Under the pieces are notes generated by a model. It saw only the letters and a list, made by a program, of their open reading frames with translations. It had not been told where the DNA came from and did no database searches. The translations under genes and the position numbers were made by a program. Of a DNA stretch of 64,000 bases, positions 7,788-16,545 are shown in pieces. Source of the DNA: Dyadobacter flavalbus. Its GTDB lineage: Bacteria > Bacteroidota > Bacteroidia > Cytophagales > Spirosomataceae. The stretch lies in NCBI RefSeq assembly GCF_006149045.1, contig NZ_VBSN01000059.1, positions 62,001-126,000 of the forward strand, given 5' to 3'. Each line of letters starts with the position of its first letter. The first letter of the stretch is position 1.

Positions 7788-9257
7788 ATGGAAAATTTAC
7801 TTACTGGGTTGTTGTCCGTCGAGAAAGGAGGCCGGCTGCCCGTTTATCTGCAGATAGCCCATCAGATTGCTGTTCTGGTGCGTGCCGGTACTTTGCAGCC
7901 GGGTTATAAGTTGCCGAGTACAAGGCAGCTGGCCGCGGCGCTGCAAGTGCACAGAAGGATCATTGTTCAGGCATATGAAGAATTGCTGGCACAGGGCTGG
8001 CTGGAAAGCCACGTCGGAAACGGTACTTTTGTTGCCCGGCATTTACCCGGAATACAAATCAGAAAACCAGAAAGCGAATTGCCGGAAGCATCCAATGCGC
8101 TTACGAAAGCCGGTTTCAGCTTCAAAACAGCTTCTCATTTAAACAAACCTGTTCTGAAATCAGGAACCCGGCTGCATCTGGACGATGGCTTTCCGGATGC
8201 AAGGCTCGCACCGCTTGAAGCACTTTCGCGAGCTTACCGGAGCCAGTTGCTGAACGGAAATCCTTATGTCCGTCTGGGTTACGGCGATACCAAAGGTTCT
8301 TACTGGCTAAGACAGGAATTTTCGGCTTATCTGAACGAAACCCGCGGACTGAAGACCAAACCGGAAAATATTCTCATTACACGCGGTGTCATTATGGGTG
8401 TTTTCCTGATCAGTACGGGTTTGCTGCAGCCCGGCGATCATGTTGTTGCGGATGCGGCCGGCTGGCACGGGGCAAACATGAATTTTGTTCAGGCCGGCGC
8501 AAAGGTCCTGCATGTGCCGGTTGACGAATTTGGCATGAACGTAAATGCTTTGGAGGAATTGTGTAAAAAACAACCGATCCGTCTGGTCTACATTACATCG
8601 CATCATCATTATCCTACAACCGTGGCACTTCGTGCAGACCGGCGGATTGCATTGATGGAACTTTCTGTAAAATTTGGATTTATTGTCCTGGAAGACGATT
8701 ATGACTACGATTTTCATTACCTGAGCAAACCGCTGCTTCCACTGGCCGGAACCGATTCTGCCGGAATGGTGCTGTACTGCGGCTCATTTACCAAAACGAT
8801 TTCACCCGCTTTCCGCGTCGGATACCTTGTCGGGCCTGAAGATGTCATCGGTCATCTGGCCGCATACCGCAGGATTATAGACCGGCAGGGCGATCAGATG
8901 CTCGAAAACGCCATGGCGGAATTGCTGCATAACGGCATTATTCAGCGTCATTTGAGAAAATCGGTCAGGGTTTACCGACAACGGCGCGACTTATTCTGTG
9001 AGTTGATGAAAATACATTTGCAGGACTATACGGACTTTCAGGTTCCTGACGGCGGCATGGCGGTATGGACCAGATTCGATCCGGGCATTGACCTTGTCAG
9101 GCTGGCAGAAAAGGCACTGGCCCGGGATCTTTATTTCGCAAATGGCGCTGCAAATGCGCTGCTCGGACAGCCGCGAAATGCTGTAAGGCTTGGATTTGCA
9201 TCGTCCACGCCGGAAGAACTGGAAGAGAGTGTCAGGATAATCAGGAATTTGTTGTGA
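7788..9257 (+). CDS. MocR/PdxR-type GntR regulator with aminotransferase domain
   Basis: 489 residues. Residues 15-85 form a GntR winged helix (LPVYLQIAHQI, LPSTRQLAAALQVHRRIIVQAYEELLAQGW). A linker of about 50 residues leads to a type I aminotransferase fold (about 125-489). The pyridoxal phosphate lysine is Lys336 in GSFTKTISPAFRVGYLVGP, and the cofactor-binding aspartate is in LEDDYDYDFHY (300-311). Such regulators sense PLP or its aldimines rather than catalyse transamination. The gene is divergent from a PNPOx-like protein and its 3' end adjoins an MFS transporter, so all three may form one regulatory unit. The exact target (vitamin B6, taurine, GABA or other) cannot be read from sequence. 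Confidence 0.88.
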   Translation: MENLLTGLLSVEKGGRLPVYLQIAHQIAVLVRAGTLQPGYKLPSTRQLAAALQVHRRIIVQAYEELLAQGWLESHVGNGTFVARHLPGIQIRKPESELPEASNALTKAGFSFKTASHLNKPVLKSGTRLHLDDGFPDARLAPLEALSRAYRSQLLNGNPYVRLGYGDTKGSYWLRQEFSAYLNETRGLKTKPENILITRGVIMGVFLISTGLLQPGDHVVADAAGWHGANMNFVQAGAKVLHVPVDEFGMNVNALEELCKKQPIRLVYITSHHHYPTTVALRADRRIALMELSVKFGFIVLEDDYDYDFHYLSKPLLPLAGTDSAGMVLYCGSFTKTISPAFRVGYLVGPEDVIGHLAAYRRIIDRQGDQMLENAMAELLHNGIIQRHLRKSVRVYRQRRDLFCELMKIHLQDYTDFQVPDGGMAVWTRFDPGIDLVRLAEKALARDLYFANGAANALLGQPRNAVRLGFASSTPEELEESVRIIRNLL

Positions 9258-9286
9258 GATTTGTGCCTGCAAACAGATTGGTTCGT

Positions 9287-10498
9287 ATGGTTTACAAAAT
9301 TTCACAAAGTTATAAAGTAGCATTCAGCGGGCTAAGCCGGGAAACATGGCTGCTGAGTGCCGTTATTCTTATAAACCGCTGCGGCTACATGGCTGTGCCG
9401 TTCATGAGCATGTACATTACGCAAAGTTTGCACCGGAGCATTGCCGATGCCGGTCTTGTCATTACCTTGTTCGGCGTGGGTTCGGTGCTGGGCGCTATGG
9501 CCGGCGGGTATCTTACCGATCAATGGGGTTTTCGTCCGGTCCAGATCATCAGTCTGCTGGTCAGCGGAATGTTGTTTGTACTTTTCAGTTTCGTTACCGA
9601 TTTTACCGGCATTTGTATATTGATTCTTGTATTAAGCTTTTTTGTGGAAGCATTCAAGCCAGCCAATAATACGGCCGTTGCATCTTACTCGTCGCCCGTT
9701 AATCTGACCCGTTCCTATGCGCTCAACCGCCTGGCCATGAACATCGGCTTCGGCTTCGGGACTTCGGTAGGAGGGATTCTGGCTGCAATAAATTACGGAT
9801 TGCTGTTCTGGGTTGACGGGCTGGTTTACATACTGGCCGGACTGCTGATCCTTGTATTGTTACCAAAAGGAAGAAAGATCAGCAAGAATGCGCATGAGGT
9901 CAGTCAGTCTGCAGGTCAGTCGCCCTGGAAAGATGCCTATTTTGTTCGTTTTCTGATGTTGGTCACCATGTACATGATTTGCTTTGTGCTGCTGTTCAGG
10001 CTTGTTCCGGTTTACTGGAAAGAAGAAATGCACATCGGAGAATCTGTAATCGGCATGCTGCTCGGCATGAACGGAATCATCATTGCACTTTTTGAAATGG
10101 TCATTATCCAGAACTTTGCACACCGCAAACCCGATTCGTTCTTCATCATTTCCGGAACCGTATTCAGTGCATTTGCTTTTCTGGCGCTCGTCGTTCCGGC
10201 CGTGATGCCGCTTGTGCTGGCTGCCGTGGCCGTACTTTTATTTACAGCCGGAGAAATGCTTGCTCTGCCGTATATCAGCACTTTTGTTATCAACCGGGCA
10301 AGCGAAACGAACCGTGGAAAATATTCCGCGGCATATTCCGTTTCGCAGGCGGCGGCTTCCATTATAGGGCCGGCTGCGGGCGGTTTTATTGCAGCAAACT
10401 GGGGATATGATGTACTCTGGCTGGCGCTCGTACTGCTAAGTTTTGGCTGTGCGCTGGGGTTCAGATTGTTGTTTCAAAGTAGTGTGCGGTTAGGTTGA
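9287..10498 (+). CDS. MFS transporter
   Basis: 403 residues from the ATG at 9287. The frame is open from a GTG at 9254 that would overlap the regulator stop codon, but MVYKISQSYKVAFSGLSRETWLLS is the usual N-terminus of this MFS group. About 12 membrane helices are visible. The loop between helices 2 and 3 has the conserved GGYLTDQWGFRPV motif of the superfamily. It resembles the drug/metabolite exporter branch; the substrate is unknown. It follows the MocR regulator by 29 bases and may be co-transcribed. Its stop is 7 bases from the convergent XRE gene. Confidence 0.85.
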   Translation: MVYKISQSYKVAFSGLSRETWLLSAVILINRCGYMAVPFMSMYITQSLHRSIADAGLVITLFGVGSVLGAMAGGYLTDQWGFRPVQIISLLVSGMLFVLFSFVTDFTGICILILVLSFFVEAFKPANNTAVASYSSPVNLTRSYALNRLAMNIGFGFGTSVGGILAAINYGLLFWVDGLVYILAGLLILVLLPKGRKISKNAHEVSQSAGQSPWKDAYFVRFLMLVTMYMICFVLLFRLVPVYWKEEMHIGESVIGMLLGMNGIIIALFEMVIIQNFAHRKPDSFFIISGTVFSAFAFLALVVPAVMPLVLAAVAVLLFTAGEMLALPYISTFVINRASETNRGKYSAAYSVSQAAASIIGPAAGGFIAANWGYDVLWLALVLLSFGCALGFRLLFQSSVRLG

Positions 10499-10505
10499 TA
10501 TGGTT

Positions 10506-10859
10506 TTATTCCTGCTGATCTGCCTTTTTAGAATTTTCAAGCAGTTCTTTAAGTTCCCGGTTTCTTTCGGATTCTCTTTCCAGTGCTTTTCGCTGCAGTT
10601 CGATCAGATCGTCCTTTTTTACCAGAACGTAATTTTCTCGGGGCTCTTCAAACATCGGCGTTTCTCCGATCAGATGAGAAACAGTTGTTTTTAACACCTC
10701 CGCCAGTTTTTTGAACTCCGTAAGTGTCGGTTCGTTCCTGCCCGTTTCCCAGTTGGAGATCGTCGCTTTGCCCGCTTTCTCCATAATGGCTGCCAGCTGT
10801 TCCTGACTTAAATTACAATTTTCCCGGCATTTTTTGATTCTTTTACCAACTGTACTCAT
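10506..10859 (-). CDS. XRE-family helix-turn-helix regulator
   Basis: 117 residues. The N-terminal 65 residues are a Cro/C1-type HTH (VGKRIKKCRENCNLSQEQLAAIMEKAGKATISNWETGRNEPTLTEFKKLAEVL). The C-terminus (about 75-117) is a charged helix that could be a coiled-coil dimerisation segment. It is divergent from the 94-residue gene at 11058, and the shared region has an inverted repeat around a good promoter, suggesting that it represses that gene and possibly itself. Confidence 0.88.
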   Translation of the reverse strand: MSTVGKRIKKCRENCNLSQEQLAAIMEKAGKATISNWETGRNEPTLTEFKKLAEVLKTTVSHLIGETPMFEEPRENYVLVKKDDLIELQRKALERESERNRELKELLENSKKADQQE

Positions 10860-10870
10860 TTTCTTAACTT

Positions 10871-10916
10871 AAAGTATAAAATTACTTGACTTTATGTTCA
10901 TAAAACTATACTTTTG
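10871..10916 (+). promoter_or_regulatory. Bacteroidota-type promoter with flanking inverted repeat
   Basis: The -33 element ttg (10886-10888) and the perfect -7 box tacttttg (10909-10916) are 20 bases apart and point to the gene at 11058. Half-sites aaagtata (10871-10878) and tatacttt (10907-10914) are exact inverses; the second overlaps the -7 box. They are plausible operator sites for the adjacent XRE regulator. The motifs are read directly; binding is inferred. Confidence 0.6.
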
Positions 10917-11057
10917 TATATAGTGTTTTTTGTAATACGCAAATTACAAAACTATCATCTTGCAGCAAAAAGCCGGGCGCCTATTGTTGCCGTACAGAGG
11001 TCCCGGTTTAATGCAGCATGATTTTTAACTCATTTTATTTTTTATACACACAACTAA

Positions 11058-11342
11058 ATGTCGATGGAAGAATTACAATCAAGAGTCGCAGAGTTCGGAA
11101 GACTTACCATTAAGGAACGCCTTTTACAGCGGTTCATCAGGGCAAGGAACGTGGTCGGAAAAAACTGGCGCGGTGTACTCGCCGCCAATGACCCGTTTTT
11201 CAACACCAAGCTCGGGAATGATTACCTTACTTCTGTAGCCCAGTCCGTTTCGGACCACAGCCGGGGAAATGTGGATCGTATTGAAAGGGTAACGATCGCA
11301 CTGGAAAAAATGGCCGGTATCAGTTCGAGGCCGATTGTGTAA
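11058..11342 (+). CDS. Small unknown protein divergent from XRE regulator
   Basis: 94 residues, soluble, basic and helical by eye (ERLLQRFIRARNVVGKNWRGVLAANDPFFNTKLGNDYL). No signal peptide, membrane segment or recognised family. It has a strong promoter about 140 bases upstream and its own hairpin terminator just downstream, so it is probably a single-gene transcript controlled by the divergent XRE protein. The long leader (10917-11057) contains no obvious structure. Confidence 0.6.
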   Translation: MSMEELQSRVAEFGRLTIKERLLQRFIRARNVVGKNWRGVLAANDPFFNTKLGNDYLTSVAQSVSDHSRGNVDRIERVTIALEKMAGISSRPIV

Positions 11343-11357
11343 GAAAAGGGGAATCAG

Positions 11358-11395
11358 GTAACTGCGCTGGTTCTTGTTGTGAATAGCGCAGTTAC
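11358..11395 (+). terminator. Hairpin terminator after the 94-residue gene
   Basis: A perfect 11-bp inverted repeat (gtaactgcgct at 11358-11368, agcgcagttac at 11385-11395) with a 16-base loop begins 16 bases after the stop codon. Only a weak T-rich tail (ttgttgtc) follows. Confidence 0.6.
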
Positions 11396-11407
11396 TTGTT
11401 GTCAGAT

Positions 11408-11508
11408 GATTGTCAATTCAGGTTATTGAAATTAACGTCATGAGGTTGTCATGAGGTTGTCAGGTGATTGTTAATTTTTGTTGTTGAAATTAACGTCATG
11501 GGGTTGTC
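11408..11508. repeat. Two imperfect 43-base direct repeats, 58-base period
   Basis: Copies at 11408-11450 and 11466-11508 are the same length and differ at six positions. Both share the core ttgaaattaacgtcatg followed by a ggttgtc tail. The shorter motif catgaggttgt is also duplicated in tandem across 11440-11461, and a further catgatgttgt follows near 11519. It does not encode a protein. Function unknown. Confidence 0.7.
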
Positions 11509-11698
11509 GTTTTTTTGTCATGATGTTGTTTTGGACTTTGCTTTTGCGGCAGTTATTCCAAGTTTGAAATTCTTGATTTACTCAACGTTATCATTCTTCT
11601 TGTTTCATTGATTTGAATGCATTTTATATCCATTATAAATGCATTTTTACCAGTGGCCTTATGGCTTTGAGGCTGTTCAGGATGTGGAATTTGCTTTC

Positions 11699-13867
11699 TT
11701 ACAATCTGATTTTGATGCCGCCGTTGAAAACAAATCCGTCCAGCGGCGCGTAAATGTCGCGGAAAACGGGATTGGTGACCGAACCGGTGTAAATGGTATC
11801 AAAACGCGTTTGTCTTGCATCCAGAAAGTTCTCAAAGTTGATATAAACAGAAAACCGCTCCCACAAACGCTCAGCCATAAATCCCAGAATTACGTATTCC
11901 TTGCCGGTTCTGCCGTCGCTGAGTTCCTGCTTGCTGAAATAATATGCTTCCAGGCCTACTTTCCATTTTTCTTCCGCTTCATAAAAAAGCACTGAATTGA
12001 TCCGGTGCCGCGAATTCAGGTAATTTTCCCGGTGCAGTCCGCTTTCGCTGATTCTGGAATCGGTAAAAGTATAGCCCAGAAAAAGTTTAAAATCCGCATA
12101 GCCAAGCTTGATGTTCGTTTCGGTCCCGCGTGTATCGATATGGCCGTCAATATTTCTGAACTGGTATAAACCGGAGCCTGCATTTTTCAGGATCAGCGGC
12201 CTGGTCAGATACGTATAAAAGAACAGTTGGTTTATGCTTACGGAAAGGCGCTCGTCAAAAAGGGAAGTCTGGTAATTGACGTCCCAGTTTCCGCCGTAAC
12301 TGTGTTCCAGGCTGTTTGTGTTTTTATTGATCGGCAAAATTCCATGATACTGAATGCGTTCGCTTTCTTCCGTGAAAATAGTCGGTGCTTTGTAACCGAT
12401 TCCGCCGCCCAAGCGCGAAGTGAATGCCGGTCCGAATTTGAAAAGCGCGGAAACCCTCGGCAGAAATGCAAAACCGTAATCCATGACATAATCAGTGCGA
12501 ACGCCGGTCTCAATATGCAGCCATTTTGTAGCTTTCAGCGTATTTTGTACAAATGCACCAAAAGTATTCAGCGAATAATCCCGGTCTACAGTTCCCGGAA
12601 ATGCTTTTTCCCGGAATTGGTCCGTCCAGAGATTTGCGCCGGCAATCCATTCCAGTTTGTCGCCGTGATTGGCATAGGAAGCTTCTGTAAAGGAAGAATA
12701 CTGTGTTCCGTTGAACTGGTAACCGGGTGTTGTCAGCTTTCTGTTGAAGTAACTGAGGCTGTTTTTTACAATGAAATGCTCGTGGTTTCCAAAAATATGG
12801 TCCAGCACAAACTGCGTGCTTATTCTGCCGGTTTTGTTCTTTTCAAAATAGGTATGGCCGTTTTCCTGTTTTCCTTTGATGTAATGGATGTCTCCGCCGG
12901 TTCGGTCTTCAAGCGTTGTATTGACGCCTAGACTGACGGTTGTATTTTCTTGTGGGTAAAAAAACAGCTTCGGATTGAATGTAAAACGCTGAAATTTCGG
13001 AATGGCCGTAAGGTCAATGCCGGCAGGATCGTACGGTGCATTGCGGTTGTGCGAAGCAAAAAGCGTCAGTCCTGTTTTACCGAATTTTTTAGAGTAAAAG
13101 CCGTTGGCATCAAACCCGCCCGCGCTCGTGCCGTTCAGATGAAAACGCAGTTCCCGTTCTTCTTTGGGTGTTTTTGAAATCAGATTGACAAGGCCGGCAA
13201 TGGCACCGCCGCCATAAAGCGTGGAAGCGGAGCCTTTGATCACTTCAACCTGTTTCAGGTCAAGCGGTGGAATCTGAAGCAGCCCCAGTCCGCTGGAAGC
13301 CCCGGAATAAAGCGGAAATCCGTCTTTAAGAATCTGCGTGTAACGTCCGTCCAGACCCTGAATCCGGATACTAGCGTTTGCGCTGGTCGCCGAAGTGGTC
13401 TGTACCTGAATGCCTGTACTTTCACTCAGGATCATGCGGATATCGCCGGGCTTCATATTTGCTTTTTCGTCCAGTTCTTCTCCGGCGATGAACTCGACAC
13501 GCGTAGGAATATCCTGAATGGTTCTGGAACTTCTTGTGGACGAAATCACGACTTCTTCCATTTCCTCGGCATCGCTTTCGAGCAGTACTGTAAGCGTATC
13601 GGCCATTGGAAGACGGATTTCATCAGTCCGTTTGCGGTAACCGACAAATGAGCTTTCAATAGTTACAGCTTCATTCTGAATTCCTGAAATTGCGGCAAAT
13701 CCGTTTCCATCAGTAACGGAACCCGATGTGCTTTCCCTGATTTTTACCGTTGCGCCGGGAAGCGGCAAATTGGTTTGCTTGTCTTTGATTAGGACGGATA
13801 ACGTATTTTGCGCCTGTGAAAAGCATGCGTATAGCATGGCCAGCACAAGCAATATGGATTTTTGCAT
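11699..13867 (-). CDS. TonB-dependent receptor, metal-set associated
   Basis: 722 residues with a signal peptide (MQKSILLVLAMLYACFSQAQ). Residues 20-110 are a carboxypeptidase-regulatory-like beta domain (LPGATVKIRESTSGSVTDGNG...). The plug is at about 115-235 with VFKG-type segment VEVIKGSASTLYGGGAIAGLVNLI, and a beta-barrel of about 480 residues ends in the outer-membrane signal FNGGIKIRL. Such receptors import substrates through the outer membrane using TonB energy. The gene follows a P1B metal ATPase and a DUF6660 protein on the same strand, so a metal or metal-chelate substrate is likely, though unproven. No SusD partner is present, which argues against glycan uptake. Confidence 0.9.
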   Translation of the reverse strand: MQKSILLVLAMLYACFSQAQNTLSVLIKDKQTNLPLPGATVKIRESTSGSVTDGNGFAAISGIQNEAVTIESSFVGYRKRTDEIRLPMADTLTVLLESDAEEMEEVVISSTRSSRTIQDIPTRVEFIAGEELDEKANMKPGDIRMILSESTGIQVQTTSATSANASIRIQGLDGRYTQILKDGFPLYSGASSGLGLLQIPPLDLKQVEVIKGSASTLYGGGAIAGLVNLISKTPKEERELRFHLNGTSAGGFDANGFYSKKFGKTGLTLFASHNRNAPYDPAGIDLTAIPKFQRFTFNPKLFFYPQENTTVSLGVNTTLEDRTGGDIHYIKGKQENGHTYFEKNKTGRISTQFVLDHIFGNHEHFIVKNSLSYFNRKLTTPGYQFNGTQYSSFTEASYANHGDKLEWIAGANLWTDQFREKAFPGTVDRDYSLNTFGAFVQNTLKATKWLHIETGVRTDYVMDYGFAFLPRVSALFKFGPAFTSRLGGGIGYKAPTIFTEESERIQYHGILPINKNTNSLEHSYGGNWDVNYQTSLFDERLSVSINQLFFYTYLTRPLILKNAGSGLYQFRNIDGHIDTRGTETNIKLGYADFKLFLGYTFTDSRISESGLHRENYLNSRHRINSVLFYEAEEKWKVGLEAYYFSKQELSDGRTGKEYVILGFMAERLWERFSVYINFENFLDARQTRFDTIYTGSVTNPVFRDIYAPLDGFVFNGGIKIRL

Positions 13868-13902
13868 TGCGGAAATTAAATCTTGTGAAAAACTTTAAAT
13901 GT

Positions 13903-14235
13903 TCAGACGTTGAGATTTAAGTCCGTTTGCGGCGGCTGCCAGATTGCAGAAGGTAGAAGGCCGGAGTAGAAATCCTGATAAAAAGCTTTGCAGATAGCGG
14001 GCAAAGCAACCGTTTTTACCAGAAAAGCATGTGCAGTAAATGTACTCAGAAACTGTCCGCAGCATGTGCAGCTGCAAAATGGCGGACAGTTTTCCGAATG
14101 ATTATCGTGATCGGCATGCGTGTTTTGACTGAAAGCGACGGGCTGTTTTTCATCCTTGCATTCCGCCGGATCGCCGCAGGGAAGCAGCGAAAGCAAAAGC
14201 ATGTAAACAGACAATATGACGATCAGATTTTTCAA
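13903..14235 (-). CDS. DUF6660-like Cys/His-rich small protein
   Basis: 110 residues if translation starts at the TTG at 14235 (LKNLIVILSVYMLLLSLLPCGD). The frame is open upstream, but that part would overlap the ATPase gene. A hydrophobic segment at 4-20 acts as signal or anchor. It is followed by a dense set of metal ligands, CGDPAECKD, then HADHDNHSENCPPFCSCTCCG. The C-terminus has the family-typical IWQPPQ motif. These small proteins are found near heavy-metal ATPases and TonB receptors; I infer periplasmic metal binding. The function of the family is not established. Confidence 0.7.
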   Translation of the reverse strand: MKNLIVILSVYMLLLSLLPCGDPAECKDEKQPVAFSQNTHADHDNHSENCPPFCSCTCCGQFLSTFTAHAFLVKTVALPAICKAFYQDFYSGLLPSAIWQPPQTDLNLNV

Positions 14236-14258
14236 ATGATATGCAGCCGGATCTTTTA

Positions 14259-16268
14259 TCAAATTTTTTTTCCCTGAATCCTGAAAGCGTTCAGAATGGC
14301 GAGCAAAGCTACACCAACATCTGCAAAAACCGCTTCCCATAGCGTGGCAATTCCGCCTGCGCCAAGCAGCATTACAACGATTTTGACTCCCATTGCAAGG
14401 CCTATATTCTGATACACAACCTGTTTTGTAATTTTCCCTGCTCTGATCGCAGACAAAATTTTTGAAGGCTGATCATTTTGAATGACGATATCGGCGGTTT
14501 CAATGGTGGCATCGGAACCAAGTGCGCCCATGGCAATGCCCACATCCGCGAGTGCAATAACAGGCGCGTCGTTTACGCCGTCGCCGGCAAATGCAATTCG
14601 TTTTCCTTCGTCTTTCAGTTTCCGGACAACAGTTACCTTGTCTTCGGGAAGCAGGTTTCCGTAAACTTTATCCATATGCAGCTGTTCACCGACATGCGAA
14701 ACAACGGCCTGTTTGTCACCGGAAAGCATGATGGTTTCAATGCCCAGTTTTTTGAGGTTCGCAATCGTTTCAGCCGCATCGTCTTTGATTTCATCCGCAA
14801 TGGTCAGATAGCCGGCATAGGAATGACCGACGGCAACGGCTACGATGGTTTCGGCAATCTCATGAAGTTCTTTCGGATATGGGATGGAGAATTTGTCAAG
14901 CAGTTTCAGATTGCCTGCGAGTACGGTTTTGCCGTTGACAATTCCTTTTAGTCCGTGCCCGGAAATTTCTTCCACGTCCTCGGGCTTCTGCAGGCTGAGA
15001 TGGCCAGCGTGCTGTACAACGGCTTTCGCAACGGGATGTGTAGAGTAACTTTCCAGCGAAGCCGCCGCAGTGAGAAAGTCATTTTCGTCAAGGGCAGTCT
15101 GCACTTTTTGAACCTTGAAAACACCTTTTGTCAGCGTTCCGGTTTTATCAGAAACCAGCGTATTGATTCGCGTCATTACATCGAGGAAATTGGCGCCTTT
15201 GATCAGGATTCCGTTTCGGGATGCCAGGCCGATTCCGCCGAAGTAACCCAGCGGAATGGAAACCGTCAATGCGCACGGACAGGCAATGACCAGAAACACC
15301 ATACCGCGGTAAAGCCATTGATTGAAATGGTAATCAGCAACAAAAAAGTACGGCAGAAGGATGATCAGAACGGCCAGCAGAAAAACGATCGGTGTATAAA
15401 TTTTGGCAAGCCTGCTGATCATCAGCTGCGTAGGAGCCTTGCGGGCCGTAGCATCCTGAACCATTTCCAGAATGCGCGACAGCTTGGAATCCTTGAATAA
15501 CGTTTTTACCTCAATCTGAACCGTTTTGGACATATTGATCATACCCGCAAGAACCTGCTCATTCTGTTCCTTGTCGTCGGGTCTGGATTCGCCGGTGAGT
15601 GCGGCCGTATTAAATGTACCGGCTGCCGATTTCAGAATGCCGTCGAGCGCCACTTTTTCGCCTGCTTTCACCACAATTGTTTCCCCGATCTGAACCGAGC
15701 CCGGTGCTACCGGCTGATCTTTTCCGTCCCGGATCACCGTTACGGCTTCTGGCCGGATGTCGAGCAGTGCTTTTATGGAACGTTTGGAACGGCTTACGGC
15801 CAAATCCTGGAAAAGTTCTCCGATTTCATAAAAGATCATCACCGCTACGCCTTCGCTGAATTCTCCGATGTAAAATGCGCCCATTGTTGCAATGGTCATC
15901 AAGGTAAATTCATTAAAAAAATCGCCGCGTGCTGCTTTTCTGAATGCAATGGCTACGGTTTTGTTGCCGGCAAGTACATAGGCAGCAAGCATCATGCAGA
16001 TTTCCGCAGTCCGGTTGATCTTTACTCCGAACAAAAAAGTGGTGATCAGATAAACGGCAAGGATCAGCAGGCTCAGCCAAAGCATCCAGCGGCTTTTCAG
16101 TATACCGGAATCTTCGATGTCGCCATGACTGTGATCGCCGTGATCGTGATCGTGGTCGTGATCATGATCATCATGCTTGTGTTCCTGCACGTTATCAGCG
16201 GGTGCATCCGATGAACAGCATTCGTCTTCATGGTGGTGTTTTATATGCTTGTTACTGTCAGTTATCAT
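14259..16268 (-). CDS. zntA: P1B-type heavy-metal ATPase (Zn/Cd/Pb type)
   Basis: 669 residues. The usual HMA domain is absent; instead residues 1-50 are a histidine/aspartate-rich tail (DDHDHDHDHDHGDHSHGD) that probably binds metal. The membrane CPC motif is in LVIACPCALTVSIPLG, the phosphorylated aspartate in SDKTGTLTKG, and the hinge in AGDGVNDAPVIALADVGIAMG. The last helices contain MGVKIVVMLLGAG and FADVGVALLAILNAFRI, whose Lys and Asp are the P1B-2 signature for Zn2+, Cd2+ and Pb2+ export. It is the first gene of the minus-strand set ATPase, DUF6660, TonB receptor. The symbol is by type, not proven orthology. Confidence 0.88.
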   Translation of the reverse strand: MITDSNKHIKHHHEDECCSSDAPADNVQEHKHDDHDHDHDHDHGDHSHGDIEDSGILKSRWMLWLSLLILAVYLITTFLFGVKINRTAEICMMLAAYVLAGNKTVAIAFRKAARGDFFNEFTLMTIATMGAFYIGEFSEGVAVMIFYEIGELFQDLAVSRSKRSIKALLDIRPEAVTVIRDGKDQPVAPGSVQIGETIVVKAGEKVALDGILKSAAGTFNTAALTGESRPDDKEQNEQVLAGMINMSKTVQIEVKTLFKDSKLSRILEMVQDATARKAPTQLMISRLAKIYTPIVFLLAVLIILLPYFFVADYHFNQWLYRGMVFLVIACPCALTVSIPLGYFGGIGLASRNGILIKGANFLDVMTRINTLVSDKTGTLTKGVFKVQKVQTALDENDFLTAAASLESYSTHPVAKAVVQHAGHLSLQKPEDVEEISGHGLKGIVNGKTVLAGNLKLLDKFSIPYPKELHEIAETIVAVAVGHSYAGYLTIADEIKDDAAETIANLKKLGIETIMLSGDKQAVVSHVGEQLHMDKVYGNLLPEDKVTVVRKLKDEGKRIAFAGDGVNDAPVIALADVGIAMGALGSDATIETADIVIQNDQPSKILSAIRAGKITKQVVYQNIGLAMGVKIVVMLLGAGGIATLWEAVFADVGVALLAILNAFRIQGKKI

Positions 16269-16545
16269 CTTTTAATCACATTGCTGCAACCGGTAAGTTG
16301 TAAATAATAATATGGATTGCCGTTGCCGGGACCAGAACAAAGATAGCTGCTAAACGTGTGCAACAGGGTTACAAGTACTGAATATCAGTAATTTGCAATG
16401 TTGTTGCATGCGTTTTGAAGGTAGGAGCCAGCCATTTAGCTTTTTTCTTCCGCAACGGTATTATGCAATTAATGCACTTACAGTTGTGTAAAAATGGTAT
16501 ATCCGGCATGTTTTTGCCTTTTGGTTTTAAATAATCATGATATAA

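Larger units (their letters stand above)
11343..11698. other. Intergenic region, 356 bases
   Basis: It lies between the 94-residue gene and the 3' end of the TonB receptor gene. It contains the hairpin at 11358-11395 and the imperfect repeats at 11408-11508. The remainder (11530-11698) is AT-rich with no credible reading frame. Confidence 0.6.

Noticed and set aside
11408..11508. Possible CRISPR-like repeat
   Set aside because: Only two copies with six mismatches, spacing too short, and no cas genes.
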